Positions 52,424 to 61,330 of a DNA stretch of 64,000 nt are shown here, piece after piece (within the stretch, counting starts at the first letter, position 1; the number at the start of each line of letters is the position of its first letter). The notes under the pieces are model-generated. The model worked only from the letters and a program-made list of their open reading frames with translations, made no database searches and had not been told where the DNA came from. Made by a program: the position numbers and the translations under genes. This DNA comes from [Haemophilus] ducreyi (GTDB lineage: Bacteria > Pseudomonadota > Gammaproteobacteria > Enterobacterales > Pasteurellaceae), in assembly GCF_900109315.1 (NCBI RefSeq), contig NZ_FOJC01000004.1:1-64000 (forward strand). The letters are read 5' to 3'.

Positions 52424-53574
52424 ATGAATTATCACATTGAATGGCTGACAATAGAACAAGATTTTGGATTCGAAATCCCTGAGTCCACACTTGCAACCAT
52501 CTTTGATTTCGGCATGGGGTATACATTTAGATACAGGTGAAATGCAAGAAGGGATTAAAACAGGCAAATACAGACACAAAGGTAGCTTTTGTGATGAAGT
52601 TAGCATAAAAGTTTCTGGCTCAGTGATAAAAATGGAAGGCAACCCCAGTCGTTGGGGTAAAGTTGAGAATGTACTTGGCTTTACAGATGTCGATTCATGT
52701 GTCGCCTGTTTCAATAACATTTTATTTTCTTTGAATTTACCCCTGTTCACCCGTTGCACTGAGGTTTTCTATTTACAAGGTAAAGAGGGTGAAAAAGTTA
52801 AAAAGTTTTCTAACGGCGCAATTATTAAACGCCTGGACATCACAACAAATAAATCTGTCGGTAAAGGCAATGAGCGCACCTTTCTCAAGGCACTTTCGCA
52901 AATGCGTTATCGTAATTCTGTTGGAAGATTACACACAAACCACTGTACGGTAGATTGGTTAAGTGAAAAGGGTAATGCCAATTTAATTTACCCGAGTTGT
53001 TATATTAAACATGAAGAGATGAAGCTTCATTCTTACGACAAGATAAAAAACAAATTTGGGCAACAGGCTAAAGAGTTTCAATATTACCAAAGGGTATTTG
53101 ATTACTGTTTAGAGAATGGAGTGATTAGATTTGAACAGAAGTTAAAGTCAAGGTATTTACAACGAGAGAATTTGTGTTATTGGGGTTTAAGTGATTTTTC
53201 AAAATTAAATGAAATTCAAGATGGGTTTATAAACATGTATAAAAAATTAAGCGTAAGTGAAGTGAAATTAGAAACCATTGCACAACAACTTGTTTCTCAA
53301 GGCGTGGTCGACACTTTACGTAAAGCCAATACCACTGCTTATTATGCAATGTTATGGGTCAATGGGCAGAATATTAGGTATCTCTGAGCGACAATACAAA
53401 ACCCATAGAGCCAGATTACGTAAAATTGGTATTGACATTGCCAATCCTTGCGACATTGAAAAATTCCAGGCTGTTCGTGTTATTTCATGTGAACAGATTT
53501 TTGTTAAACCATTTAAAGCCCCTGATTTTTATCAATATCCAAGCAATATGCCTCAATTACGGCTAGTTGCTTAA
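52424..53574 (+). pseudogene. Phage replication initiator (Rep/RstA-like), two frameshifts
   Basis: Rolling-circle replication initiator of the inovirus RstA/Rep_trans kind. It begins at ATG 52424 (MNYHIEWLTIEQDFGFEIPES), switches frame at the G4 run 52516-52519 (one extra base) to GIHLDTGEMQEG, and runs on through TGKYRHKGSF, SGNPSRWG-like and IIKRLDITTN segments. It switches again near 53366-53372 (one extra base) to LGISERQYKTHRARLRKIG and ends at 53574. The three pieces join into one family-like protein of about 382 residues. As it stands, no full-length Rep is made. Confidence 0.85.
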
Positions 53575-53604
53575 TTTATTATTTATCATTAAGGAGATTT
53601 ATTT

Positions 53605-53931
53605 ATGCGTACAGGCTTTTATATTGTTGGTAAATTGTTAGGCCAAAAGTCAACTAGTTTTACTCATCGTGAAACGGGTGAGGTTAAATACAAGCATACT
53701 ATCGGCATTCAATTACAAGACCCAGATGGCTTTGGTGGCTATAACACCTTTACCCAAGATTTAAGAATTGATGAACGCTCAGTTAATCAAGGACTTTCTT
53801 CTAGCATTGAACGACTAAAAGGTAAAAATGTTATGGTGCTTGTGTTTCCACGTGAATGGGCAATGGAAGGTGGAAGAAAGGGTATCATTTATCACTTTGA
53901 CGAAAACTCAGTGATTGAAGAAATCAAATGA
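53605..53931 (+). CDS. Phage single-stranded DNA-binding protein (DUF1293/RstB-like)
   Basis: The 108 residues are small and soluble with an OB-like pattern (GKLLGQKSTSFTHRETGEVKY, then GIQLQDPDGFGGYNTF). It follows Rep immediately and sits where gene V/RstB proteins of filamentous phages lie. It has a good AGGAG binding site and overlaps the next gene by 4 bp (ATGA). It would coat phage ssDNA and is intact. Confidence 0.75.
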   Translation: MRTGFYIVGKLLGQKSTSFTHRETGEVKYKHTIGIQLQDPDGFGGYNTFTQDLRIDERSVNQGLSSSIERLKGKNVMVLVFPREWAMEGGRKGIIYHFDENSVIEEIK

Positions 53932-54170
53932 GCGCCGAATTTATTATACAGGCAGAATTATATTCAACCTTGAACAATTGCCAACATGTCGAATTGAAAT
54001 TACCACAAGCGGAACTCGCAAAACTTCAACTTGTGGCAACTTCAAAAAGCGAAACAATAAACTATTCTGATTACACTGAATTTTTTCTTGTTTCTTTTTC
54101 AATCACGCTTTCTTTTTGGTTGTTAGCTAAGGCCATTGGCATCATGCTAACAATTATCAAGAAGGCATAA
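53928..54170 (+). CDS. Small phage membrane protein
   Basis: The 80 residues comprise a polar N-terminal half and one hydrophobic C-terminal segment (about 48-72). ATGA overlap with the ssDNA-binding gene shows translational coupling. Its position just before the coat gene suits a minor virion or assembly protein. Not otherwise recognised. Confidence 0.65.
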   Translation: MSAEFIIQAELYSTLNNCQHVELKLPQAELAKLQLVATSKSETINYSDYTEFFLVSFSITLSFWLLAKAIGIMLTIIKKA

Positions 54171-54187
54171 TTTAAGGAAATTATATC

Positions 54188-54409
54188 ATGTTCAATAAAA
54201 TTAAAAACACATTTACCGTATTAACCGCAGCAGCAACAGCTATCTTAGTTTCAGCAACAGCAAATGCAGAAGACTTATCTAGCATCACTGGCAAAATAAA
54301 CCTAGAAAGTGCCTATACAGGCATTGTTGCCGTGGGTGCTGCAGTCGGTGGCTTTTTAGTTGTTGCATTGGGCGTTCGTTATGTTTTAGGTTTCTTAAAA
54401 CGTGTTTAA
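54188..54409 (+). CDS. Major coat protein (pVIII-like)
   Basis: The 73-residue precursor has a signal peptide ending ATANA (about residue 27). The mature part of about 46 residues has an amphipathic acidic start (EDLSSITGKINLES), a Gly/Ala/Val membrane helix and a basic tail (LGFLKRV), the standard inovirus capsomer plan. A strong GC-rich terminator follows, as after gene VIII in Ff phages. Intact. Confidence 0.88.
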   Translation: MFNKIKNTFTVLTAAATAILVSATANAEDLSSITGKINLESAYTGIVAVGAAVGGFLVVALGVRYVLGFLKRV

Positions 54410-54427
54410 TTAACGAAGCCTTGAGCT

Positions 54428-54473
54428 AAAAAATGGCCCCGCCCGCAAGTGATGAGGACGGGGGCTGTTTTTT
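54428..54473 (+). terminator. Strong terminator after the coat gene
   Basis: AAAAAA-T-GGCCCCG... paired with ...CGGGGGC-TG-TTTTTT; the GC-rich stem (54435-54465) with flanking A and T runs is the most GC-rich hairpin in the prophage. Confidence 0.88.
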
Positions 54474-54496
54474 AAGTGAAAGGCGAAGGAATAACT

Positions 54497-54571
54497 ATGA
54501 CTTGGCAAATGGTATTTTTTCTTTGGGGTATATTATGTGCTTGCGTAGTCGTAACTGGCTTAAACGATTAA
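54497..54571 (+). CDS. Hydrophobic 24-residue phage peptide (pVII/pIX-like position)
   Basis: ATG 54497 to TAA 54571, with GAAGGA 6 nt upstream, encodes a peptide that is one membrane span (MTWQMVFFLWGILCACVVV, ending TGLND). It overlaps the start of the pIII-like gene in another frame. Its size, hydrophobicity and place between coat and adsorption genes match the tiny tip proteins of filamentous phages. Function is inferred. Confidence 0.6.
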   Translation: MTWQMVFFLWGILCACVVVTGLND

Positions 54572-55660
54572 CCTTATTTTCCTTTTTCTTCTGTTCTCCT
54601 TTAGCACATGCGATTGCACTTTGGTCACTTGTTGGTGCAACCTACAACCTTCCTTTGCATAAAGATGGTAGCTTTTCCACTACGTGTAAATTGTCATCCG
54701 CGAAGAAACTAACCGATGGAGATCCTTCTGCGCCGCGTGTTGATGTTAAAACGGTCATTGATGATTCAAGCTTAGTGATTAACTACGGTGATGGAGAGAG
54801 GAACTCTATTTGGGGAGTTGGCTTTTTTAAATATGCCGAAAAATTTGAGTTCAGTTCAAATTTATCTTCAAGCCAATCAGCTACGGCTAATGCCGCACTT
54901 AAAACGGCCTTAATGCAGGGCAGATGTGACATTGCTGAATCATTGCTTTCAGCAATGGTACAAGGAGATATTCATGCCACTGATGAGGAAGATAAGTATC
55001 TTGGGTTTAGCAATGGGTAGGATAAATGCATTATCCGTGATAATGGAGATTTTTTATGTAGGGTAAAAGGGCCTGCTTTAGATGTAATGCCGCGGAACAA
55101 GACTGCCAAATTGCGATAGGTAACGACAAGGAGCTTAACCTACAACAATATGCCCGTTCAGAGGGCAAAAAGGACATCGTTAAACCTGTAGGGGATTCGG
55201 GTACTGTATCTACCCCTTCCGGAGGCACCACCTTTCATGGAGAGGGGAGCGGCTCAGGAGGTGCGCACTCCACTCTAGGAGGCAATACTTCCGGGCATGG
55301 TAATAACCCTAAAGGTTCAGAAGAAGGGCGTGTGAATGGGCCAGAAGAAGGTAGTGCAAATGGGTCAAATTGGTCTCAAGGGGAGCGGATGCCCTTGCTA
55401 ATACGAAGTTTGCTCAACCAGAATTAAAGGAGTTTGATTTAAAGTTTGCCTTTAGTCAGTTGAAACTAAAACTTGAAGATTTTGTACCCACGTTATCTAT
55501 GCCTGCCGGGCATCGCCCTAAATTTACCATCCCCGTGTTTAATAAGCACATACATGTTAATGTACATTGTCGTATCTTTCAACAACATGGTGATAAATTA
55601 TCTGCGGTATTCTTGTTTATTTGGGGCTTTCTTGCCATCCGAATTCTACTGTCTGCTTAG
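54535..55660 (+). pseudogene. Minor coat/adsorption protein (pIII-like), one nonsense and two frameshifts
   Basis: The gene begins at ATG 54535 with a signal peptide ending PLAHA. The first part runs to TAG 55018-55020. Coding continues in that frame (KCIIRDNGDFLCR), shifts near 55065-55080 to RCNAAEQDCQIAIGND and a Gly/Ser/Asn-rich linker (GEGSGSGGAHS), and shifts again at the G4 run 55380-55383. The final frame carries PELKEFDLKFAF and a C-terminal membrane anchor (LFIWGFLAIRILLSA), ending at 55660. Signal, Gly-rich linker and C-terminal anchor are the layout of pIII/OrfU. Three lesions make it non-functional. Confidence 0.8.
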
Positions 55661-55668
55661 GAGTGATT

Positions 55669-55968
55669 ATGGGCACTATCATTAAATTCTTAGCCAATGC
55701 TTTTTCAGGCGTTTTATCTTTTATTTTTAATACCCTTGTGGTTAAATTTTTTGTTTTTGGTTGTGTTTTTATTGCCGTCACTGAAATTGTTCCTATATTA
55801 ATTGAAACTTTCCTGCCTAAACAGGTTCATTTAAGTACATTAATATCAAAAATCCCTCCAGGGATTGCGTACTTCCTTAACTTCTTCAAGGTTGAAGTTG
55901 GCATTCAATCTATGCTATCTGCTTACACCTCACGCTTTTTAATCAGACGCATTCCACTTGTTGGCTAG
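55669..55968 (+). CDS. Minor coat protein (pVI-like, DUF2523)
   Basis: From ATG 55669 it has 99 residues with two or three hydrophobic segments (about 2-22, 23-45 and a weaker one near 65-75) and a basic C-terminus, the DUF2523/pVI pattern. It starts 8 bp after the pIII-like stop and ends 11 bp before Zot. An upstream in-frame start at 55621 would overlap the pIII-like gene and lacks a binding site. Intact. Confidence 0.75.
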   Translation: MGTIIKFLANAFSGVLSFIFNTLVVKFFVFGCVFIAVTEIVPILIETFLPKQVHLSTLISKIPPGIAYFLNFFKVEVGIQSMLSAYTSRFLIRRIPLVG

Positions 55969-55979
55969 GGAGGTCATTT

Positions 55980-57074
55980 ATGTCAATTACAGCCTATGTC
56001 GGCATTCCTGGTAGCGGTAAATCTTATGAAGTGGTCAACTCAGTCATTGTCGCGCACTTTAAAAAGGGGAGAAGAATCGTTACCAACATTGAGGGATTAG
56101 ATGAAAGTAAACTGATTACTTTTTGTTTAGAGACAGATAAGCAACTGCAATTTGAACAGTTGGGGAAAATCATTCATGTCACGGATGAACAGTGTCAACA
56201 CGCTGATTTTTTCCCATTCAAAGGCGCAACAGAAACCCTTTGCCAACCCGGTGATTTAATTTGTCTTGATGAAGTTTGGCGCATTTTCCCAAGTGAACAT
56301 ATTCAGTAAGAATCATCGCTCTTTTATTGCAGAGCATCGCCACTTCACCCATCCTGAAATGGGAGTTTGTTGTGATTTAGGGGTCATCAATCAATCGATT
56401 TCAGGCGTGCCTCGCTTTATTAAAGATAGGGTAGAAAGCACTTTTTTAATGAGTCGACTGTTAGCGCTAGGTATGCCAAAGCGTTATCGGGTTAACGTTT
56501 ATACCGGTGCAAAAACCACTAAGACAAACTTAGTTACCCAATATCAAAATAAATATGACCCAAAGGTCTTTCAACTGTATAAAAGCTTTGATACCACAAA
56601 CGGTAAACAAACGGCAGTGGATGACCGACAAAACTTTTTTAAATCAGGGCGATTTAAATTAATGGTAATCGCTGTAGTGGTCATGTTTTCGCTTTCTTAT
56701 TATTTAATGCATTTTTAACACAATCAAAAGCCATTAATGCTACGCAAACCAATCCATCTCATGAGAACGGCGTACCTAAACCATCACCTGATAATGAGTT
56801 TGATGACCTGCTTAAACGAGCAAAACAACAAGACAGGCTCAAAATGAATAGCCCGCCTACTTATTCTAAACATTGGCGAATCACCGGTGAATTACATAAA
56901 CAAGGTCATGATTTTGTGGTGTTGATGGATTTACAGGGCAATTTACGTTTAGAGCCCAAACGCTTTTTTAAGCATGAAGGTAGAGCATTGGAGGGGGTAA
57001 TTAATGGTGAGTTTATTAGCTATTACACTGGCAAAGGAGAAGGTCTGAATAAGAATCTTATTTTTAATAAGTAG
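55980..57074 (+). pseudogene. zot: Zot/pI assembly ATPase, two frameshifts
   Basis: Inner-membrane ATPase that drives filamentous virion assembly. The first frame has Walker A GIPGSGKSYE (about 8-17) and Walker B LICLDEVWRIFPSE, then stops at 56309. One extra base near 56294-56303 moves reading to IFSKNHRSFIAEHRHFTHPE, which runs to the membrane segment (LMVIAVVVMFSLSYYLMHF) and stops at 56718. A missing T in the T5 run 56712-56716 restores LTQSKAINATQTN and the periplasmic tail to 57074. The three pieces form a complete Zot of about 363 residues. Confidence 0.88.
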
Positions 57075-58166
57075 TGTTTTATTATCATTGCCCGTTTTTG
57101 CACAAGGCGTTGACTTTAAACTGGACGGTGTGCCTTTGCCGAAGGCGATTAGCATGATTTATGATGAAGTATTATAAAGGCCTTATATGCTTGACCCTGT
57201 ATTAGTGAATGATAATCGACGAGTGAGCTTTAAGTAACTCAAGCACAAGACTTTATGCCGTTTGTGCAACGCTATTTTAATAACATGAACATTAAAATAC
57301 ACACCAAGAATGAGGTTGATTATATTCAACATGTTGAGCCTAGGGTGATTAAACAAAGTTATGTATATAATCCTGTTCACCGGGATGTTGCTTACTTGGC
57401 TGAGTTTCTGCAAGCAGATGGTCAGGTGTTTGCTCATGGTGATAAATTAGTATTTTATGGCACTCCTGCAGAAATTAGCCGCGCAAAGTCAGTGTTAACC
57501 TCTCTTGATACTGTCAGTAAAGAAGTGGTTGTGACGGGGTATGTTTTTGAGGTGCAAACACAAGAGAAGGAAGGTTCGGGCATAAATTTATTCGCAAAAT
57601 TATTAAGCGGCAAGTTAGGTATAAACATTGGCATTAAACAGAGTTTTGAGAACTTTATTACCCTTAACATGGGTAATTTAGATGCAATGATTGAGTTGTT
57701 TAAGAGTGACAGTCGTTTTCACGTGGTGAGTTCACCCACGTTGAGGGTTAAATCAGCCTCAAAAGGCAATTTTAGTGTCGGCTCAGATGTTCCGGTTTTA
57801 GGGAGTGTAAAGTATGATAAGGAGGGACGAGCAGTACAATCCATTGAATACCGAACTTCCGGTGTTATTTTTGACATCACGCCGACAGTAAAGCGTGATG
57901 CGATTGATTTAAGAATCCAACAACAGTTATCGAATTTTGTGAAGACTGATACGGGCGTAAACAACTCACCAACACTAATTAAACGAGACATTGTCACGGA
58001 TATTGCCGTAAAATCTGGAGAGGTTATTGTGTTAGGTGGATTAGCTGAGAATAAACAGACTGAAGGCAATACGGGCTTTTCGTTTTTACCGAAGATATTA
58101 ACCGGCAAATCAACCCATTCCGAGAAAACGGATATTATTGTATTGTTGCAAGTGAAGGCAATTTAG
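57049..58166 (+). pseudogene. Secretin (pIV-like), start codon lost, nonsense and frameshift
   Basis: Outer-membrane secretin for phage exit. A GGAGAAGG site precedes ATA at 57049 where an ATG is expected; the signal peptide follows (LLSLPVFAQG). TAA at 57175-57177 interrupts the N0-type domain. A missing base at TAA 57235 separates DNRRVSFK from TQAQDFMPFVQ. From 57255 the frame is open to 58166 and includes the secretin domain (VVVTGYVFEVQTQEK, GSDVPVLGSVKY, VIVLGGLAENK). The C-terminal 303 residues lack a signal peptide, so no exported secretin is expected. Confidence 0.87.
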
Positions 58167-58199
58167 GGGGTGTCGGGGGATGTAATCCCATGACGTAAG

Positions 58200-58241
58200 C
58201 GTAGCCGAAGGCTTAGCGGAACATGAGCGAAGCATTCGCTC
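58200..58241. other. Stem-loop cluster near the right phage end (possible packaging or origin structure)
   Basis: AGCC-GAA-GGCT (58203-58213) and the perfect hairpin GAGCGAA-GCA-TTCGCTC (58225-58241) lie in the GC-richer stretch after the secretin gene. Filamentous phages keep hairpins in this non-coding region for packaging and strand synthesis. Function is inferred from position. Confidence 0.45.
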
Positions 58242-58345
58242 CCTCTGTTAACCTTTAAGGATATTGAATTACCTGATGAGTGTAAATAGACCTTAACAAA
58301 TCAACATACACCTTACCTTATTTAAAATAACATAATAAAACACCC

Positions 58346-58373
58346 ACTTCGCATAAGAATGATTATGTTAAAT
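58346..58373 (+). other. Chromosomal dif site (right att of the prophage)
   Basis: A 28-bp XerCD site with XerC arm CTTCGCATAA-type, 6-bp centre, and XerD arm TTATGTTAAAT, identical to E. coli dif in the whole XerD arm and in CGCATAA. It marks the replication terminus region. The left half is shared with the left end of the prophage at 51106-51122. Confidence 0.9.
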
Positions 58374-58387
58374 ATGCACAAAAGGTA

Positions 58388-58417
58388 ATAAACCTCTAAA
58401 TGATCTTAGAGGTTTAT
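58388..58417. terminator. Bidirectional hairpin after the broken porin gene
   Basis: Perfect 10-bp arms AAACCTCTAA (58390-58399)/TTAGAGGTTT (58406-58415) with loop ATGATC. It lies downstream of the minus-strand porin remnant and 15 bp from dif. Confidence 0.78.
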
Positions 58418-58447
58418 ATTAATTCAATTTCAATGTTAATTTAGCGA

Positions 58448-59686
58448 CTACCAAAATACTCGCATGCCAACACCAATTACTTTATCTACATTTTTAGCAT
58501 TAAAGCTATAAGATTCTTTCTCAAACAGAGTATTACGATGCTCACTTTGCATGACTACATCATCATATTTTTTATTGACTACTTTACCTTCTAAAAATAC
58601 TAATACGTGTTTATGTAATTGATAATCCGTACCTAATAAGAAACCATGTGATTTCTGGTTTAATGAAGTACTTTTTGAGGTCATTGAAAATAATGACGTA
58701 TTTTTCACATCCTCTTTATTAAATTTAACACGTTCATATAGATAATTACCATATATTTTAGAAGCCGGTGTTATTTGATATTGAATACCTGGTGCAAAAT
58801 AATAAGCTTTAAGCGTATCTGCCCCATCTCTAGCATAGCCAAATCAGAAACTAATTTTAATTTATCAATTTGATAGCCTACCGCAGCTTCATAGCCATCT
58901 TGGTGATGGTTCGTCTGCTTTTCATCCATTGCTGACTGATAATTTGAACGACCAAATCCCGCATCAATATTTAAGGTATTATCCGCGATTTTTGTTTCAT
59001 AAGTTAAACCAACAGCAAACGCATTTCTGAATTCGCTAGATAATTCGATATTATTTAACTTACGTAGTTTAGTTATTACCGCAGTTTTAGTATCTTTGTT
59101 ACCCAAATTATAATTAGCACTTAACACTAATCCTTCAATCGCTTTATAATCATAACGAATTACACGATTTCCTTCAGTTTTAATATATGAAGGAACAAAG
59201 CCATTCATAATCTGTTGTTTGATCTTGATCATCAGCAAGCGTTGTTTGGCGACCAAAAGTAATTTGTCCAAATTCTTTTTTTCCAAAACCAACAAAACCA
59301 CGTTTAACATAAATATCACCGAATTGATCTTTACCGGTATCTTTATCTGCATGTAACTCTAATCTACCTAAAGCATAAAAACCATCATTAAATTCATGTT
59401 GGGCTGATAAACCAATACGGCTACCCGCATTACGTATCGCATGTTCTTTATCTTTTTTATCTGTATGGTTTGATTTTTTTATAGCCCCGTAATATGCGCC
59501 ATTGTTCTTAGCATGAAAATAAGTGTAATCTGAAGTTTTAGTATTCTTGCTTTGTTCAATAACCAATCTAATTGAACCATCCAAATCAATTTTAGTTCCT
59601 TCTGCTTCATAAAGCGTAACTGCTGAGGCCGATGTGGCTAGACTCGTTACTGCTAATGCTACAAATGTTTTTTTCATAAAATTCAC
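58448..59686 (-). pseudogene. P2-type general porin, two frameshifts (OmpP2A-like?)
   Basis: Outer-membrane 16-strand trimeric porin. It begins at 59686 with a signal peptide (SLATSASA) and TLYEAEGTKIDLDGSIRL, and contains the family words AGSRIGLSAQHEFNDGFYALGRLE and FGQITFGRQ. One extra T near 59206 breaks TTDYE from GFVPSYI, and one missing T at 58841-58843 breaks LVSDF from GYARDGAD. The last piece ends in the typical terminal Phe-Trp (GMRVFW). Joined, it makes about 412 residues. It follows the intact porin gene in tandem. Confidence 0.9.
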
Positions 59687-60049
59687 CTAATCTATAATAA
59701 ATAATAAAATGCTAATAATAAAAAATGCAAAAACCTGCTTTTTCACATGATTTAATTGCGAGCGAATAGTGTCAAAATAAGCCATCTATGTCAACACGAA
59801 GACCCAAAAGTTCAAATTAATAAAAAAACTTATAAAACAAAGGGTTATAAAAAACATAATTGTTACGTAAATTATTCTTTCTATTAGATAATATTGATAA
59901 TTTATTATTTTATAACCTTTATTTTAGCTATTAAATAAGACATAAAATAAAAATGTAAAATAAATTTGATTTTGTAATCATAAAAAATAAAAAACCACAA
60001 ACAGTAAAACTATTTGCGGTTTAAGTAATTTAATTACAATTATATAACA
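59687..60049. other. Intergenic region between the tandem porins
   Basis: AT-rich DNA with no gene found. It holds the terminator of the upstream porin gene at 59992-60022 and presumably the promoter of the broken porin gene (AT-rich tract 59690-59960). GTCAA words occur at 59769-59773 and 59789-59793. Confidence 0.6.
59992..60022 (-). terminator. Terminator of the intact porin gene
   Basis: Arms AAACCACAAACAGT (59992-60005) and ACTATTTGCGGTTT (60009-60022), with two G-T pairs, followed by a T-rich stretch on the minus strand. It begins 27 bp after the stop. Confidence 0.8.
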
Positions 60050-61330
60050 TTACCAATATATACGAATACCAATACCGATTGATTTTTCAGTTTTGTCGCT
60101 ATATTCTTTAATTAATTCTTTTTCGTTAATTCTTGTAATTGTATGCGTATCATTATCAAATGTTTGTTCAACAATAGTTTTTGTACTATTACCAACATAA
60201 TCCGTCTTCATTTGCAACATTTTACCTTCAACGAATAACAAAACATTTTTATGAGGCGTATAATCTATACCCAATAAGAAACCTTTTGATTTGCTCTTAC
60301 TACTCCAAATATCATCTATATGTGAGTTTTCAAAGAGGTAGTTTCCGTATAATCTTGTTTTCTGAGTGAATTGAAATTGAAGACCAGGCGCAGCATAAAA
60401 AGAGGTGGTTTTTACTCTGCGTTCCTCATTTCTAGATTTTTCATTGGCATAACCGAAATCAGATACTAACTTAAAATTACCGATTTTATAGCCAAGCGCC
60501 ATTTGATAACCGTCCCGATAATGCTTCGCTTTAGTTGATTTAGTTTGCGCTTGAGTTTTATCCGTATTATCATAATTCGAACGACCATAAGCCGTATTTA
60601 GATAAAAAGCCTTATTATTTTTCAGATTTGCTTGGTAGGTAAACCCAACACCATAGGCATTTTTCAGCTTATAGTCTAATGCTTCTCCTTTAGCGTTTTG
60701 CTTTTCGGATAAATTATAATTCGCACTAAATACTAAACCATCTACCCCAGTATAATCATAACGGATAACGCTATTCCCATCACTAGCAATATAAGATGGA
60801 ACGATACCAAATTCATAACTATCTGTTTGGTAGCTATCATCGGCAATGGTTAATTGACGGCCAAAGGTCAATTGACCAACATCTTTTTGCCCTAAACCAG
60901 CAAATGCGCGTTTAATATATAAACGACCAAATTGGTTTTCATTGTTGGTTTTATTCGCTCTTATTTCTAACCGTCCGAAAGCATAGAAACCATCATCTAA
61001 ATCTTGAGTAGCAGTAACCCCTAAACGGCTACCCGCATTACGATATCGTTTTGTTTTTTGCTGATTATAATAATTATTTAATTTTTTATAAGATCTTTTA
61101 ATAACAGTGATAGACTGCTCACCAGTCTGCTGTTTAAGTCTTTTAGAAAAAATCTTTGCTATATTTTCTATTTCTTGAGATTCATCTATTGTTATATTTT
61201 GTTCGGCAAGCAACCTAACCGAGCCATCAAATTCGATTTTAGTACCATCGGCTTCATAAACAACTGCCGCTGAAGCTGATACACTAAATGTAGCCACTGC
61301 TAACGCAACTAAAGTTTTTTTCATTTTCAT
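60050..61330 (-). CDS. P2-type general porin, intact (OmpP2B-like?)
   Basis: Outer-membrane trimeric porin for small hydrophilic solutes. The 426-residue precursor has a signal peptide ending SVSASA (about residue 21) and the mature start AVVYEADGTKIEFDGSVRLL. It then has AGSRLGVTATQDLDDGFYAFGRLE and QLTFGRQLTIAD, and ends in the obligatory terminal aromatic (IRIYW). Compared with its broken neighbour it has an insertion rich in Lys/Gln near residues 50-95, probably an extracellular loop. H. ducreyi carries tandem ompP2A/ompP2B; assignment to OmpP2B is inference. Confidence 0.9.
   Translation of the reverse strand: MKMKKTLVALAVATFSVSASAAVVYEADGTKIEFDGSVRLLAEQNITIDESQEIENIAKIFSKRLKQQTGEQSITVIKRSYKKLNNYYNQQKTKRYRNAGSRLGVTATQDLDDGFYAFGRLEIRANKTNNENQFGRLYIKRAFAGLGQKDVGQLTFGRQLTIADDSYQTDSYEFGIVPSYIASDGNSVIRYDYTGVDGLVFSANYNLSEKQNAKGEALDYKLKNAYGVGFTYQANLKNNKAFYLNTAYGRSNYDNTDKTQAQTKSTKAKHYRDGYQMALGYKIGNFKLVSDFGYANEKSRNEERRVKTTSFYAAPGLQFQFTQKTRLYGNYLFENSHIDDIWSSKSKSKGFLLGIDYTPHKNVLLFVEGKMLQMKTDYVGNSTKTIVEQTFDNDTHTITRINEKELIKEYSDKTEKSIGIGIRIYW

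Larger units (their letters stand above)
51106..58364 (+). mobile_element. Filamentous (inovirus, CTXphi/RS1-like) prophage integrated at dif; defective
   Basis: The element is bounded by a 17-bp direct repeat TTCGCATAAGAATGATT (51106-51122 and 58348-58364) that forms the XerC arm and centre of the dif site. Gene order is: small orf, reverse DUF2726 and RHH-like genes, Rep, ssDNA-binding protein, small membrane protein, major coat with terminator, 24-residue hydrophobic peptide, pIII-like, pVI-like, Zot, secretin. There is no integrase gene, as expected for phages that use host XerCD. Rep, pIII, Zot and secretin are all disrupted, so virion production is unlikely without a helper. Confidence 0.9.

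Noticed and set aside
54433-54534. N-terminal extension of the pIII-like protein from 54433
   Set aside because: It would start inside the coat-gene terminator and place a signal peptide internally; ATG 54535 starts directly at the signal peptide.
56712-56716. Programmed frameshifting in Zot at the T run
   Set aside because: The change needs a missing base in a simple T5 run. A second frameshift exists upstream and neighbouring genes are also broken, so random decay is simpler.
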